Origin: Saccoglossus kowalevskii
Taxonomy: Eukaryota; Hemichordata; Enteropneusta; Harrimaniidae
Length of the DNA: 46,690 bases
Reading direction: 5' to 3'
NCBI RefSeq assembly: GCF_000003605.2
Contig: NW_003122912.1
Coordinates: 12,277 to 58,966 of the forward strand
Shown here: in pieces, positions 1 to 11,789 of the stretch
Numbering within the stretch: position 1 is the stretch's first letter
Layout: each line of letters opens with the position of its first letter
Made by a program: the position numbers and the translations under genes
The notes under the pieces: generated by a model
What the model was told of the DNA's origin: nothing
What the model saw: the letters and a program-made list of their open reading frames with translations, nothing else
Database searches by the model: none

Positions 1-896
1 TGCAAATTAGCAATTATCTCAGCTTCTTTTTAGTCCACATCCCAGAACTTAAAAAAAAAAATAGCTCCTAGACGCTTCGACCTTTTGTTTTGAAATTTTC
101 ACAAATGATTGACAATGTGTTTATCTTCAAAACGCCGTCGGGGCATTGTTTTTGGTTGAACAGTATTACAACAATCGTACAGACAACTAGCCTGGGTGTT
201 AATTTATGCATAAACTTGAAGTAGTGAAATTTGAGCTGCTGCCCTGCAAAATTGACAACTGGTAGACAGTTTTCAAGACGGCACTTTCTTCATAGTAAAC
301 AGATGTTCCCATAAACCAATTTTGATAGGAAACAGAACATGATTTAGAAGCTATTTTTTTAAAATCACTTTTGACAAAACAAGCACATTTTTGTGCATAT
401 TTCAAACTACAATGTCCATAAAAAAATACTAACACAATTTTAAAATTCATACAATAAGCTTCCGAAAATATAGAGTTTTGTGGACAAAGGTCATCTTGGT
501 TTCCTAATTAACTAATTAAAATATCTGTCAGGTAAACTGCATCTCTACCTTAATTTAGTTTTCCCAATTATCAAGCATCTTTGTCGGGTATGGGTAATCT
601 TACAATTAACTAAAATCACAATATCAATGAGTTAGAAAACAAAAAATCATAAAATATATCCACACAAGAGTATGTTGTGGCCGTCCATGTTTAAAACTTG
701 ATATATGGAGAACAAATAATTAGGTCAGTGAGCAGAATGAATAAATAAATAAATGAATAAGTACAACTTCACATTAAAATTACGTCACTGAAGTTTATTT
801 GAGCAATTATGTAAACTAATTATAAATTATACCACCGCTCCAATAATGAAAATTTAAGTTTTGATGCAAACGATGTTTGCGTTATGTGATTTTCAG
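1..896. other. no gene recognised, left flank
   Basis: AT-rich sequence with no recognised coding segment. A short AAAT-type simple repeat lies near 740-760. A minus-strand open frame at 199-450 contains several cysteines, but it has no supporting splice or promoter context and is not called. The stretch is probably the intron or 5' flank of the sulfotransferase gene to the right. Confidence 0.5.
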
Positions 897-988
897 GTAC
901 GTACAAGTTTCCGAAAATGGTTCATGTTACACAGGAACACATCGTTAGTATGCTGAGGAAATCTACAATCGTTACCGGTGATGTAATG
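897..988 (+). CDS. probable upstream exon of the sulfotransferase
   Basis: A TTTTCAG acceptor ends at 896 and a GT donor starts at 989. The frame ACG (899) to ATG (986-988) is open and reads a basic, stem-like peptide containing KMVHVTQEHIVSMLRKS. It ends in phase 0, which matches the phase-0 start of the exon at 1217, so splicing the two keeps one frame. An alternative donor at 978 would create an immediate stop in the next exon and is less likely. In carbohydrate sulfotransferases this position is the variable luminal stem before the catalytic domain, so sequence similarity cannot confirm it. The signal anchor and first exon are not visible and probably lie left of the window. Confidence 0.42.
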
Positions 989-1216
989 GTACATTTTCTT
1001 CGAATCTGTTCTTAACTTTCATAAGTATATTTAGTTGTTTGAATATGTGGACATAATGCATAGTATATAGCGTAATCTATAAAGATCTATAGCTATAAAA
1101 GTAATGCAATTCAGTTGAATTAAAGATTTACTACATATACACGCACGCGCTAATAATCATCACACGCTGTACACGGTTGACTTGGCTAAAGTAAATGTGT
1201 TATTTTGTTCTTACAG

Positions 1217-2014
1217 AATAGCGAAATGGACAGAATACAGAAACAACGTAAGGACCTTCTTCAAGATATTTGCGCAGATATGAAATCGGATAACAGATAC
1301 TATCATCAAACCAAAAAAGAGACTAAGTTGATCTTCAATGACGATTATAATATCCTATACTGTTATATTGCCAAAGTTGGTTGCACTAATTGGAAACGCA
1401 TATTTATAGTTTTATCAGGGGTTCAAAATAGTACACTTAGTATTCCCCACACTGTAGCGCATACTCATAATCATTCAACTATTTCGCGAACAGGACATAG
1501 AATGCAAAACTACACTTCATTTTTATTTGTTCGTCACCCTTTTCAGCGACTATTGTCTGCATACAGAAATAAATTTGAAATACCAGACGAGCATCAATTT
1601 GAAAAGACGTTAGGGCGACGCATTATATCTCTTTATCGCTCTAATACAACTGATAAGAAACATGTAATGTTTTCCGAATTTGTTCGTTTTCTGTTAAATT
1701 CTAAAAGCAAGTCTAGTTTCAACAGTCACTGGGATTTCCAGCATAAAATATGTGCAGTGTGCGAACGTTCGTACGATTTCATTGGTCACTTCGAAAATAT
1801 TGTAGAAGAATCAAATTATCTTCTTCGTTCCATTGGCGTTACTAATTTATCCTTCCCAGATGCGTTCAGTACTCATGCAACTAACAGTTCTGATGAAAAT
1901 ATCTATTTAAAATACTTCTCACAAATTCCACCAGATGACATAATTAAACTATATGAATTATATAAATGGGACTTTAAATTGTTTGGATATCCTTTTCCAC
2001 AAGAACTATTTTAA
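1217..2014 (+). CDS. carbohydrate sulfotransferase, catalytic last exon (CHST8-14 / HNK-1ST type)
   Basis: This enzyme class moves sulfate from PAPS to a sugar hydroxyl in the Golgi lumen. The exon follows a TTCTTACAG acceptor ending at 1216 and encodes 265 residues to the TAA at 2012-2014. The 5'-phosphosulfate loop is visible as CYIAKVGCTNWKR (about 1361-1399), and the 3'-phosphate loop as FVRHPFQRLLSAYRNKF (about 1529-1579). The C terminus carries the family's YxxDFxLFGY-type ending (YKWDFKLFGY). Several N-glycosylation sites are present, such as NYTS and NSS. The length matches the catalytic domain, and no stop or frameshift interrupts it, so it is probably functional. The exact acceptor sugar (chondroitin, dermatan, GalNAc or HNK-1 type) cannot be read from sequence. 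The true start is in an upstream exon; the TTG at 1205 lies in the intron. Confidence 0.93.
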   Translation, partial: NSEMDRIQKQRKDLLQDICADMKSDNRYYHQTKKETKLIFNDDYNILYCYIAKVGCTNWKRIFIVLSGVQNSTLSIPHTVAHTHNHSTISRTGHRMQNYTSFLFVRHPFQRLLSAYRNKFEIPDEHQFEKTLGRRIISLYRSNTTDKKHVMFSEFVRFLLNSKSKSSFNSHWDFQHKICAVCERSYDFIGHFENIVEESNYLLRSIGVTNLSFPDAFSTHATNSSDENIYLKYFSQIPPDDIIKLYELYKWDFKLFGYPFPQELF

Positions 2015-2808
2015 GACCTATGTTCGTGATTGTTTTTTATGATCAATATTGTAAATCTGAAACTGGTAAGGACCTATTTACCTTAGGGCCTGCCTTTCTA
2101 CTCTCCGCTAGTCAGGCCTAACCACATATCAAGACACCCATAATCAAATTTAAAACATTGTCCATTTAAAGGAAATATAATATCCCCTTCAAATATAACA
2201 GTATTGCACGTGTAATATATACTTTAGGAGTATTTTATTAGTTTATTTGCCTAATATGTATGATTGAATATTCAGAGGTTTGTTTATATTTTTTTATGTT
2301 TAGTAATGGTTATATCATTCCGCACACCTACTCAACACGCAATGCAATTCGATATATTATATATGTACATATAAACACAACAGGTTGTTTATACGGTTCG
2401 AAAGCCGAAATATAATGCCACATTAGATTTTGCACAATTAATAGTCATGTGATCTAATTGCCTTCTGCACTCATCGCATGTAATGTTTTAAGAGCTGCTC
2501 GTACCCTTATATTCGAGTCCTTAATTCATAAAATGAAAATCTTGTCCCAGCTAGGCAAAATTGTCCAATTCCGAAAGTATGTCACGTTTCGTATGTCATT
2601 TAAAAATAAATCGTCCTGCTAGGTTTTTAATTTTTACTCAGAAAACCCTTCTCTCCAATTTGTGAACCAGAACTGTCACTCTGTATATTACCCAGGAAGC
2701 AGCAGTTACAGGCAAACCTTAGATATCGGTCGTTATTATACATCATGACCATGACAACAAATCAGATTACTGTATTAGAGGTTAACATTTTTGTATGTTA
2801 ACCTCCAT
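2015..2808 (+). other. 3' flank of sulfotransferase gene
   Basis: AT-rich presumed 3' UTR and intergenic DNA. An AATAAA-like signal occurs near 2605, but nearer variants are also possible, so the transcript end is not fixed. No other gene is seen. Confidence 0.45.
2781..2802. repeat. short hairpin, GTTAACAT arms
   Basis: The arms GTTAACAT and ATGTTAAC are separated by about six bases. It lies directly outside the left end of the small inverted-repeat element at 2809 and could be the scar of an earlier insertion or part of the target site. Confidence 0.5.
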
Positions 2809-2991
2809 CCGGGTACCTTCCTCCCCATTTACCCGATTTACGCCGATAACTTGTCAGGGGAGCACGATACGTGGCAATATTAGATAACTAATTGGTTTGT
2901 CAGGTTTACGTTCATTGTATAACTAAATTATTGGAGAGAATTTGTAGCGATTTCGCGTGATTTCGGGTAAATTGAGGAGGAAGGTACCCGG
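2809..2991. mobile_element. 183-bp MITE-like element with long terminal inverted repeats
   Basis: The left end CCGGGTACCTTCCTCC, continuing into ATTTACCCGA, is repeated in inverted form at the right end (GGAGGAAGGTACCCGG, preceded by TCGGGTAAATT). The near-perfect arms span about 35 bases each and flank a short AT-rich centre. There is no coding capacity, so it is a non-autonomous DNA transposon or foldback element. No convincing target duplication is visible (CAT before, ATT after), so the superfamily cannot be assigned. Confidence 0.8.
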
Positions 2992-3160
2992 ATTACACCT
3001 TGTTAGCATAGGTTCCATTAAGTTCTCTGGACGTCAGTCGGTAAATGCCTTGCAAGGCTGTTTTTAAAATTTATTGTGAAACGATGACTCAATTATATTG
3101 CAATCTTCTCTGCTGGAACCCATGTACACAATGAAATACACCTGTATTTGGCTGAAAAAA

Positions 3161-3204
3161 GATCACAACTGGGTTACCCCAAATTGAATACCCCAGTTGT
3201 GGTC
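3161..3204. repeat. 44-bp foldback sequence
   Basis: The arms GATCACAACTGGG (3161-3173) and CCCAGTTGTGGTC (3192-3204) are complementary with one mismatch. It is a short isolated stem-loop of unknown origin, possibly a solo end of a foldback transposon. Confidence 0.6.
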
Positions 3205-6200
3205 AGTTAATTCAAAAATTCTATTCGGTTGAAATAAAACGTTATTACAAAATAAAATGTAACATATCTTGTTAGCTGAATAAACAATGTTTTTCTAAAT
3301 TACTTGACTCTTGACTTGAAAAGTTGTTGCTACTTAAACTACAGCAAATTATAATCAGATGATGCCAATGGGATAATCGTGAATGCAGAACAAATCAGTT
3401 TTGGCCAAGATGCTACCCTGACGTAACTGTATGATTGCCTGAACCGCATCATCCACACTGAACTGCAGTTGGCTCAGGTGGAGGGAGGTACCCTGTGGTC
3501 AAGACAAATGATGAATCAGTTTGAATTCACATGGTTCCTTCTAAGTACAACACCCACCCACCGGTATATATGTTTTCGCAAATGCCAAGCAACCCTGACA
3601 GCAGCTAACTCTTTCTGCAAGTTTTGTCAATAAGCCCTGGTTGCTCAACAGCTTATCTAAGTTTAGGTGGCTCAGATGTTATGGTATATGCACATTCACA
3701 TTTGTCAAAGAAAAAAATCATCCAATAATATCCGATTTGTTCAAGTGTTTGTAACTTACAAAGCAGCTATATCATATCCAGTAAAGTCATCTTGCTCAAA
3801 CAATACAGGGTAGATGGTGCGAATGAACAGCAACGCACCGATCAACTACGTGAAGTCACAGGGATTATGGGTAGGTCTCAAAGTTCTTGGCACATTTTTT
3901 GGAAAGAAGTATGTGGCTTGATAAAAAATGGACTGATGTTAGTGACAAAACAAACTTGAATCATGGACTAGGTATTCGCCCTCTATTTATTACAGAGGAC
4001 GGACATTGGTTGTTGACAGTATCTAAATTACTTCATATGCTAGTTTGTTTATGTCCTCCTAGTACTAATTCATATTCAGAAGCCCCTAGTTGATTTCTTT
4101 TGGCAGGGTCGCCAATATCTCCCTGTAGAGTCTATTAAATCTTTTGCCATAAAAAATTGCCTCCTTTCGTTTGCAATATATTCAACGTTATTTTTACTCA
4201 AATGTGAATCATCCTAGCTATTATTTTACTTTCTTAAACTTTTAAATAATTTGAAATATGATCTTTCCTTACATAATATTATAGTTTACTATTGTGATCT
4301 CAGGAAATTTTGGTCCTCTGTCTCAACTATTAGAAAAAGACAACCGACCAACCTATTATTACCAGTGAAATTTTGCATCATTTGCATGGTGTGCCACTCA
4401 CCCTCACATTTCGTGATGCGGGCATTGCGGATCTTGTCACTGGGACTGCATGGCTGTGACATATTCTAGAAGGGTATTTGATGTTGCACTTAACATGATT
4501 CACAAGGCTATCCTATCCCACTTAATTTTTTAAAGAAATTGTATCAAATTGCAATGAAAATAATACACAAGTCACCAATTATTCCCTCGAATTATTATAC
4601 GAGGATGAAGACAAACACATCGATGAAAACTGTAATTCACATTACTAGATACAAGAAAATTAATGATGATTCTGATGTCTGTGCAGCACGATGTTTTACT
4701 ACTCGCCCAAAACACATAATTAAGAGAGAATATAATTACCCATATGCTTACCAAGTCACTGGATGTCTTTGAATTTCAATGGTGCATAAATGGTCCTATG
4801 GAAATACTGGACAGCGGCTGGTAAAATAAGAGACAATCTTTAGAAAATAATTTCTGATGTGATGTTCGAATGATGCGATTACCGCTTCCCGTGTTAGTGG
4901 GATTGCTATCTCTACCACTACTGTGTCGATTTTATTCATATTTAGTAGGGTCACACCTTGGAACAAGTAGATGTGCTTCTGACAGTAAAGACCTCGCACT
5001 CCAAAAAAAATTGCAATTTAAAATAATGCAGTTATTTGCTCATATCGCAGCCACCAATGGGGCGATTTTATTCATATTTGGCACAAAAACTACATTTTCG
5101 TGAACATTTGTATGGATATAGTTGTGCAAATCTGCTTTTGTTTTATTTCCAGGCATATACCAACGAGCTGAAGTTGCATAATGATGTCTTAGCTAGTTTG
5201 TTTCTAGATTCATTTTGATGGAGCAAAACAACAAAATATTCATGTTTATGATCAACTGAAGTAGAGTTTCTATTATAAACGTAAAAAAGCTTCACTGGAA
5301 TGTAGCATACAACATACACTGGAATTGTTAAGAAATAATTTATAATATAATTTATCACAGAAAACTGTTTACTAAACTCCCTCACATACAATGCACAATG
5401 GTCTTGTTAACTTATTACAACTTGCACGTATCTCTATATACTCTTTCAAAATTCGGACCTATCTTTGAAAGCTATACAAATCTTTCAGCAGCTAAAAATG
5501 ACATTCCTTTAGAGATGGATATACATTGTCAGAATCAATTAGATAAGATTTTTCAACAACATGTGGATATCTGAGCTTCACACAATTTCCATGTGCATCT
5601 CACTGTTGTCTTATTCCCAGAATATTGATTACATGTTGTAAAATTTGCCAAATGTCCCACCTCCTGGGGCAAGAAGGATAGGCAAATCCCAACCCAAAAC
5701 AAAACATAATTCATGGTCAAATGCTGTTGTCACATCCTGAAAACAGAGGGCCATGGGTTCATAAAAATGGGTAAAATAGTACTTGCAGTTAAACAATCTT
5801 CCCTAAGGTAAATTGCAATGTACATTGTGAGTTGATGCCAAGAGTATTCAAGGCCTGTTAGTGCTCAGTGAAAGAAATCTTTCATGAACCATATTTCATT
5901 TGGTACAAATTTAAATTAGACACTGGTGATCCTGGGTCATTCTTTGCACAATGGATCTATTGGCAAGCACACAGTGTCAAACAAATTTTGATGCCCACAA
6001 TTTGGTGTCTCACAAAGTGATTAACATAACAATAATATTGGCGTCAGATAGTAAAGCATTACTGGCATTCTAGATTTACAAAATTATGAGAGTATGATCA
6101 AGGCAAGTGACATGGGTCTCTACTTGGTAAGTACTAATATATGATCATTCGGATATTAGAACAGCGATTCATACACAAGTGCTAATGCACTTATTATATC

Positions 6201-6396
6201 TGGCAGTTAAAATACAAAGTGTTTGAAGCACCATAATCTGTAATTTGGAGTACAGGTTTGACAGAACCATTTTTTATCTGGGGGGCGCTTGGTCACACCG
6301 GCACAGGAATAGCGATACTAAGCTACAGGACACTGGTCTATAACATCCAATCATTTTCTCAATCGAATTTGGTTTTCCACAGATACAAATTGGTTC
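3205..6396. other. no supported gene
   Basis: Several open frames of 60-80 residues occur at 3.9-5.4 kb, but none has a recognised domain, a splice context or codon use that stands out. A 17-base stretch (CGATTTTATTCATATTT) occurs near both 4927 and 5063, suggesting a small local duplication. Possible degraded transposon fragments here cannot be named. Confidence 0.4.
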
Positions 6397-8167
6397 TTAG
6401 TCACTTGTACTATCTATAACCTCCAGTCGGCTGCACGAATCACACAACCAGGCACCATAGGGAATATTCCCTGATATTCCTGCACAATTGTAATAATACC
6501 ACACGTTGCAGTCACATTCACATTGCACCATGTTCTTCACATTATCTGGACGTCCACACGCACATGATGTTTCCGTACTTGGCGTACCATCTTCTGCCCC
6601 CGAAGCAGTTACCTTCTTTAATCTTGTTGCTGCTGCTTTTTGTGCTCCCTTTCCCCTTCCATCTTTTATATATTTCAAACGTTTCAGCCACACGTTAACA
6701 TCGGCTTCTGGTTTTTTCTTCCAAGTGTTTTATCTTCTAAGGATTATTCAACAAGTCAATGTTTTCTTTTGTGGATGTTTCATAAGCTTCTTTAATTATA
6801 TTTGATGGTGGTTGGAAAACTTGAGCAGCATCACCTTGATGTTTTCAAATCTCATAGGCTTTCTCTGCTGGTAGATAATGTCCAGAACAAATACCAGTGC
6901 ATGTGCTGCATATACCACCCCATGGCCTTTCAGGATCTTTTATTGGTAAGGGAATGTAACCGATTGTGTCCCCTCGTAAAATCATTTGGTAGCTGGTTGT
7001 ACGTCTCCCATGCACACTGAATGTGGACAACCCTCGACCATACATGGAATAAGAAAAAGCGTATATTTATCAGGCAATGATCACTTGCTGTGTCTATTGT
7101 AAATCCTCATTATTTTCACAAAATACTCAAACTGTTGGAATTTTCAGACCTGAGAGCACTTTTCTTTGCTTTTTCCATGAAGATATATGTTCAATGCTCG
7201 TCTTTGTTGCCGCAACCGACTGTCATTACAACCTTTATGCAACTTTATATTACTCTCCCCACACGGAGTCCCGGCAACTTTAGCTAAGTATACATCAGCT
7301 GCCAAATCTAGATTTTTATGTAGTTGTTCTTGATCTATTCCATTTTCATTGTGGACTGGACCACCAAGTGTAGAAGGTATGAATAGGATTGAGTGAGCAA
7401 CAGCCATACTGCCATTCAAAAGTTCTACTTTATTGAGATAGGAACCACCAGAAAATCGTGTTGTTACACATGTTAATTGATGAACTTCCAGAAAGTGTTT
7501 TTCTGTTCGAAGGAACTGTACTACCGAGTCGAAGGCCCCTCATTCCAACTCTATCAACACGAACACACCAGATTCTTTTACTTCGCACAATAATACCACT
7601 GTTTAAAAACATCACGGTATTCTGGCATTTCCTGAAGCATGTTAAGGTCAGCCATATGTTGAGCTGGTGACTTTTCATACACTAAATGGGGTTTAACTAT
7701 GCCAATGCTTTCCTGGATGTGGTATCTATACCAAGAAAAAGGTAGGAAGACAGTTGAAGCAGTGATGTGTACTTATTTACATAATCACTTTGGGTAGTCA
7801 GTTCTGGATTATTTATCCCAACAATACTGTTGTGCTGCTTGTGTGTATATGTTGTGTCAAGCCTGAAGCCAGCAGCATCATCTCTGTTTAAACAAACATT
7901 GTTTTTACCATCTTTCAATTGTATAGTATAATCCTTTGTAAACAGAACAACTCCAGCGTGAATCTGGGTTTAAACAAACATTGAAACCTTTACGAGCTTT
8001 TCGACATGTAACACGTGCAACTCCTTTATAATGTTTTGCAGACAGTTTTTCGTTTGTTTCGAACTGTGCATAGTTGCACCACAGTGCCATAGGAATTGTT
8101 TGCATTGTATAACTGTTCTAAATGTGTTTGGATTCGCTGCTGTATCTCCCCTCTCTACAGGTTTCAA
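6397..8167 (-). pseudogene. decayed PHD-finger protein of a multicopy invertebrate family
   Basis: Reading leftward, fragments follow one another in protein order but in changing frames: RVTCRKARKGFNVCLNPDS near 7990-8050, RDDAAGFRLDTTY near 7850-7880, FIPSTLGGPVHNENGID and PCGESNIKLHKG near 7240-7390, then IPLPIKDPERPWGG near 6920-6960. The last open segment (6397-6693) has a basic KGAQKAAATR linker and a C-terminal zinc finger. From memory, invertebrate genomes hold many uncharacterised proteins with this order of motifs, ending in a PHD finger; no function is established. PHD fingers usually bind histone H3 tails. Here the usual zinc-binding histidine after W-Y is tyrosine (VWYYYNC). Multiple frame breaks make this a pseudogene. 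It abuts the degraded 3' end of a LINE at about 8.28 kb. Confidence 0.72.
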
Positions 8168-8289
8168 GACGTTTGGTCCTTGCTAATTGTTTCAAGCATA
8201 GATGAAAGTCAATACTCCTGTCCTGCAGGCATCGGCACCTACGCAATGTGCCGAGTCGAATTGTTCAAGAAATTTGCCTATATTTGGGA

Positions 8290-10600
8290 AGCGATGTAGA
8301 ATTTTGGAAACTTTGCTGGCACTTTAAAAAGCAGAAAGGAAACGCCAACGTAAAGTCTTTTTGTTATTTGACATGGTTTTATAATATCAATATACCCTTT
8401 ATATAACTTTTCGCAATGGCTCAATTGCAACGAAATACAATTGACCAGATAGGGCACACCCTTGCCCGATTCCACGTAGAAATAGGACAGGGGCAGTTAG
8501 ACTTGTATATGCGTATCAAACTTAGTGTATCATTGTAGACAAGTTTAATGTAGGGAATAAAATTCTCACCAAAACTATTTAATGCAGTGTACAAAATAGT
8601 CAAGATGAACCATATCAAAGGTCGTTTCTTGGTCGAGAGCCACAATACCTGATGGAATGTTGGACTGATTACAGTAGAAGACAGAATCGCGCATCAAGTT
8701 GATCTTATCATATATCTGTCTGCGGTATTGTGTAACTGTGATCAACGTGTATTATCTGACCAAGCGCCTTCTTGAGACGTAGAGAACGCTTTCATTAGAA
8801 TTTTATAATCAGTACAAAGTAAGCTGACGGGTCTCCAGTTGTTCACCTTTTTTAGGAAGATGGAAAATGACAGCTCTACGACAGGACAGTGATAGTATGC
8901 CTTCGTTGATAGATTTTAAAAACACTTCATGTAAATCACGACCTAATGTAGACCAAAACTTTTTGTAGTACTCAACAGGAAGTCCATCAATTTCAGGCGT
9001 TCTGACTGATTTCCTTAAAAGAATCAGACAATTCATCAAAGAGGACTGACACACATAGAAGGCGTATCGAGATGTGGTAAATCGCTCAGTATCTCGGCCT
9101 GTGCCTCATTTAAAATTGTAGATGTTGAGAACAAGTCAGCATGAAATGTGTCACCTGACAGGATAATTTTAACTGTGTCACTTGTAAGTGTGTTGTCATG
9201 GTTGCGCAGTTGGGTGACAGGTTCATGTGTCCCTCAAGATCAAAGAAGAAATTACAACTACTACAAGACTCGTTAAGAAGACGATGACGGGAGCGGATTG
9301 ACGCACATTTTGTTTCCCTGTTTACCAAGTGTTGAACATTTCCTTTTTCTGACAATACTCAGTATTTGCCCCAACGTTGTGAGGAAAGTGTGTCTCAAGT
9401 TGTTTTATTTCACGCTTTTTTCTTTCGTGTTCTTAAATTGAGATGAGCTGTTAAAAGTATATTGTTTTGTTAACTTTTTAATTCTGTATTGACGCAGATC
9501 CCACCATCTTTGTATATTGGTATATAATTATTTATTTTTTTGCGCCACATAACCCAGAATTCGTTAATTATGTCACAATATGTCTCGTATTAAAGCACCA
9601 CAATGGGGACCGGTTATTAACATGTCTTTGGAAAAAGACAAAATTTATGAAATCATGATCTGAAAACTGAAAAGAAGTACTGACTGACACATGTGAAAGA
9701 ACCACTGTCACTTCTGACCCAACTGAACACTTTCTCGTTGCCATTGAAATGACTACAGGCATCGACCAACTTATAGTGATCTAGTATGCTTTGCAACAAA
9801 TTGGCTGACTTTTGATGAGGCTTTCGTGCATTATTGCGATCTAGTTTAGGATTCAATGTGCAATTGAAATTGCCCGCCATGATTATTGGGTGACTTTTGT
9901 CTAGATCATTTAATGTCTTTAATACACATTAAGTAAATTGTTTAAACAACCATTGACAGTCACATGTAGATGCAATTATAAGTGGCCATCAATAACATCC
10001 TGTGACGAATGCAATGAATGTGTGAGATTAGCAACGCTAGATGACGTACTAGAACAATGAGAATAATAAATTGGTGAACGCCATACCACTTGCCACATGG
10101 CTTCATCGATTGGAAGTGAATGCGTTTCTTGGAGAAAGTAGAGGTCAGCTTTGCAATTTAACTTCATGAAATTGAACAGCTCATAACGCTTATGAGAGTC
10201 ACGACAACCATTGACATTAAAAGAGACTACAGAAATAGTCGCCATAATGAGTAATAAAAGAATGAGTTCGCAATGCATTACTGTTGAGTATTTGCTTTAA
10301 GTCGACTGATTTTTCTGTGATGTAACAATTTCATTTCAATTTTATGTATGCGAGCTTTTTTTTTCTGGAACGTGACGGCAGTAGATTCAAGCAATTTTCT
10401 GAGTGATTTTGATAGTAGTCCCGCATCAGAGCAAAAATCAAGACAATGTTCAAGAATTTTATGAAGTTTAAATTCCGGTGCATCCAGCACACCGTCCGAC
10501 ACCACAGAACTCAGACTCAACATCCGACAAATTATCTGCATCGTCATTAACCAACAATTTCTCGTCGGATGGAGGGAGAGGTAGTGGTAATACACAAGGA
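8290..10600 (-). mobile_element. degraded Tx1/L1-like non-LTR retrotransposon (copy 1)
   Basis: In minus-strand order there is a possible ORF1 tail (10278-10595), then an AP-endonuclease start with VSFNVNGCRDSHKRYE and FLQETHS (10100-10250), and a later endonuclease motif AGNFNCTLNPKLDR near 9840-9880. Reverse transcriptase follows: PEIDGLPVEYYKKFW at about 8950-9000, LPKKG near 8850, and palm motif A as ALDQETTFDMV near 8620-8650. A stretch with SFGENFIPYIKLVYND follows near 8530-8580. The endonuclease type and the GLPVE-YYK context fit the L1/Tx1 group. Stops and frameshifts are frequent and the YADD part is not found, so the copy is dead and probably 3'-truncated at about 8290. LINEs copy themselves by nicking DNA and reverse transcribing their RNA at the nick. 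Confidence 0.85.
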
Positions 10601-11789
10601 GGTGGATAGTACCCTCACTTCGTCATTAACCATGGAGACGTTTTGATCAAAGGGATCAATATATTTATAATTATCGTTGGCACATTTGCTGCCAATATTC
10701 TCGTTTCTATGTACCTATATGTACGATTCTTTATTTAAAACAGTATTTGGAATAAATGGTGGTACATTGGAGGTGGTACACGTGTAGCAGACTTGACCAT
10801 TTGCTCTACATGTATCATGGTACCATTGACAAACTGATGACCTCCTTAACATGTGCAACACGAGAAAAAAATAATAACAGATTGATTCATTCTAGACGGG
10901 GCGACCACATTCTCATCGCCAAATCACCAAAAGCAGTAACATACTGTTACACTGATAATTCAGCAAAAGACTGACATCTCACTGCATGATTTCGAGTGAG
11001 TGTGTTTACAAATTGCTGGACCATGGGGAGGCCATTTTGCCAGTCCCACACTGAAACCAACACACACAAATAAATCAACCAAAATCACAGCATTTCGCTG
11101 GTATAACAAAACAAATTCCAAATAGAAATGATAAAGAACATACCACAAAATTAGTGGTGAAGAAATTGAACAAAGAAAACAGTTTCCTGGATGGACGATC
11201 AGAGTTGGAATACAGGTAACATATAGAATGTATTGGAGGTGGAACGTACGTGGGAATATAAGTTTATCAGTTTTTGCCCGCCTTCATTCACATCATGTGG
11301 CGCCTCTGCCACAGAAAGTTTAAAGAGAGATTTGGTATTTTTGTTACCAATGACTTGGGCGGACACTAGGAAACGAATTTGTAGAACTGCTTGGGCATAA
11401 TAATATGATTAACAATTAAACAGGTTTTCGTACACTCCAGAAATGATAAAATTCCATGCTATTCCAGGCCCAATATTGATGAAACTCCAGGCCATTCCAG
11501 GCCGATTTTGTGGGGAAATATAATCGATAGAAAAGCATTTCAGTGGAATACTCATTTAGGTTTAACCCAAAGTCAATACCGATATTCTTTATTATATACA
11601 CACAGAGTAAATACTACAATATAAACTTTATCAAATTGACTTAAGTTGACCAGGAAACATAAATAATGAGCGAAACAAACTGAAAGTTTTGACATTCTCA
11701 ATTAATATCATAGTAGTGAATGTAACTAAACAGTTATGGTATGTCAACCATGTTACTTTTACATCAGCCAATTTGACAACAAAAATTCA
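10601..11789. other. no supported gene
   Basis: No recognisable coding segment. Near 11450-11505 the ten-base unit ATTCCAGGCC, or one-base variants of it, occurs three times. The rest is unremarkable AT-rich sequence. Confidence 0.45.

Noticed and set aside
199-450. Minus-strand 83-residue frame with a hydrophobic start and several cysteines
   Set aside because: No recognised domain, no splice or promoter context, and composition typical of AT-rich chance frames.
3887-5391. Cluster of 60-80-residue frames on both strands
   Set aside because: They overlap each other on opposite strands, show no motif and no consistent frame; treated as chance.
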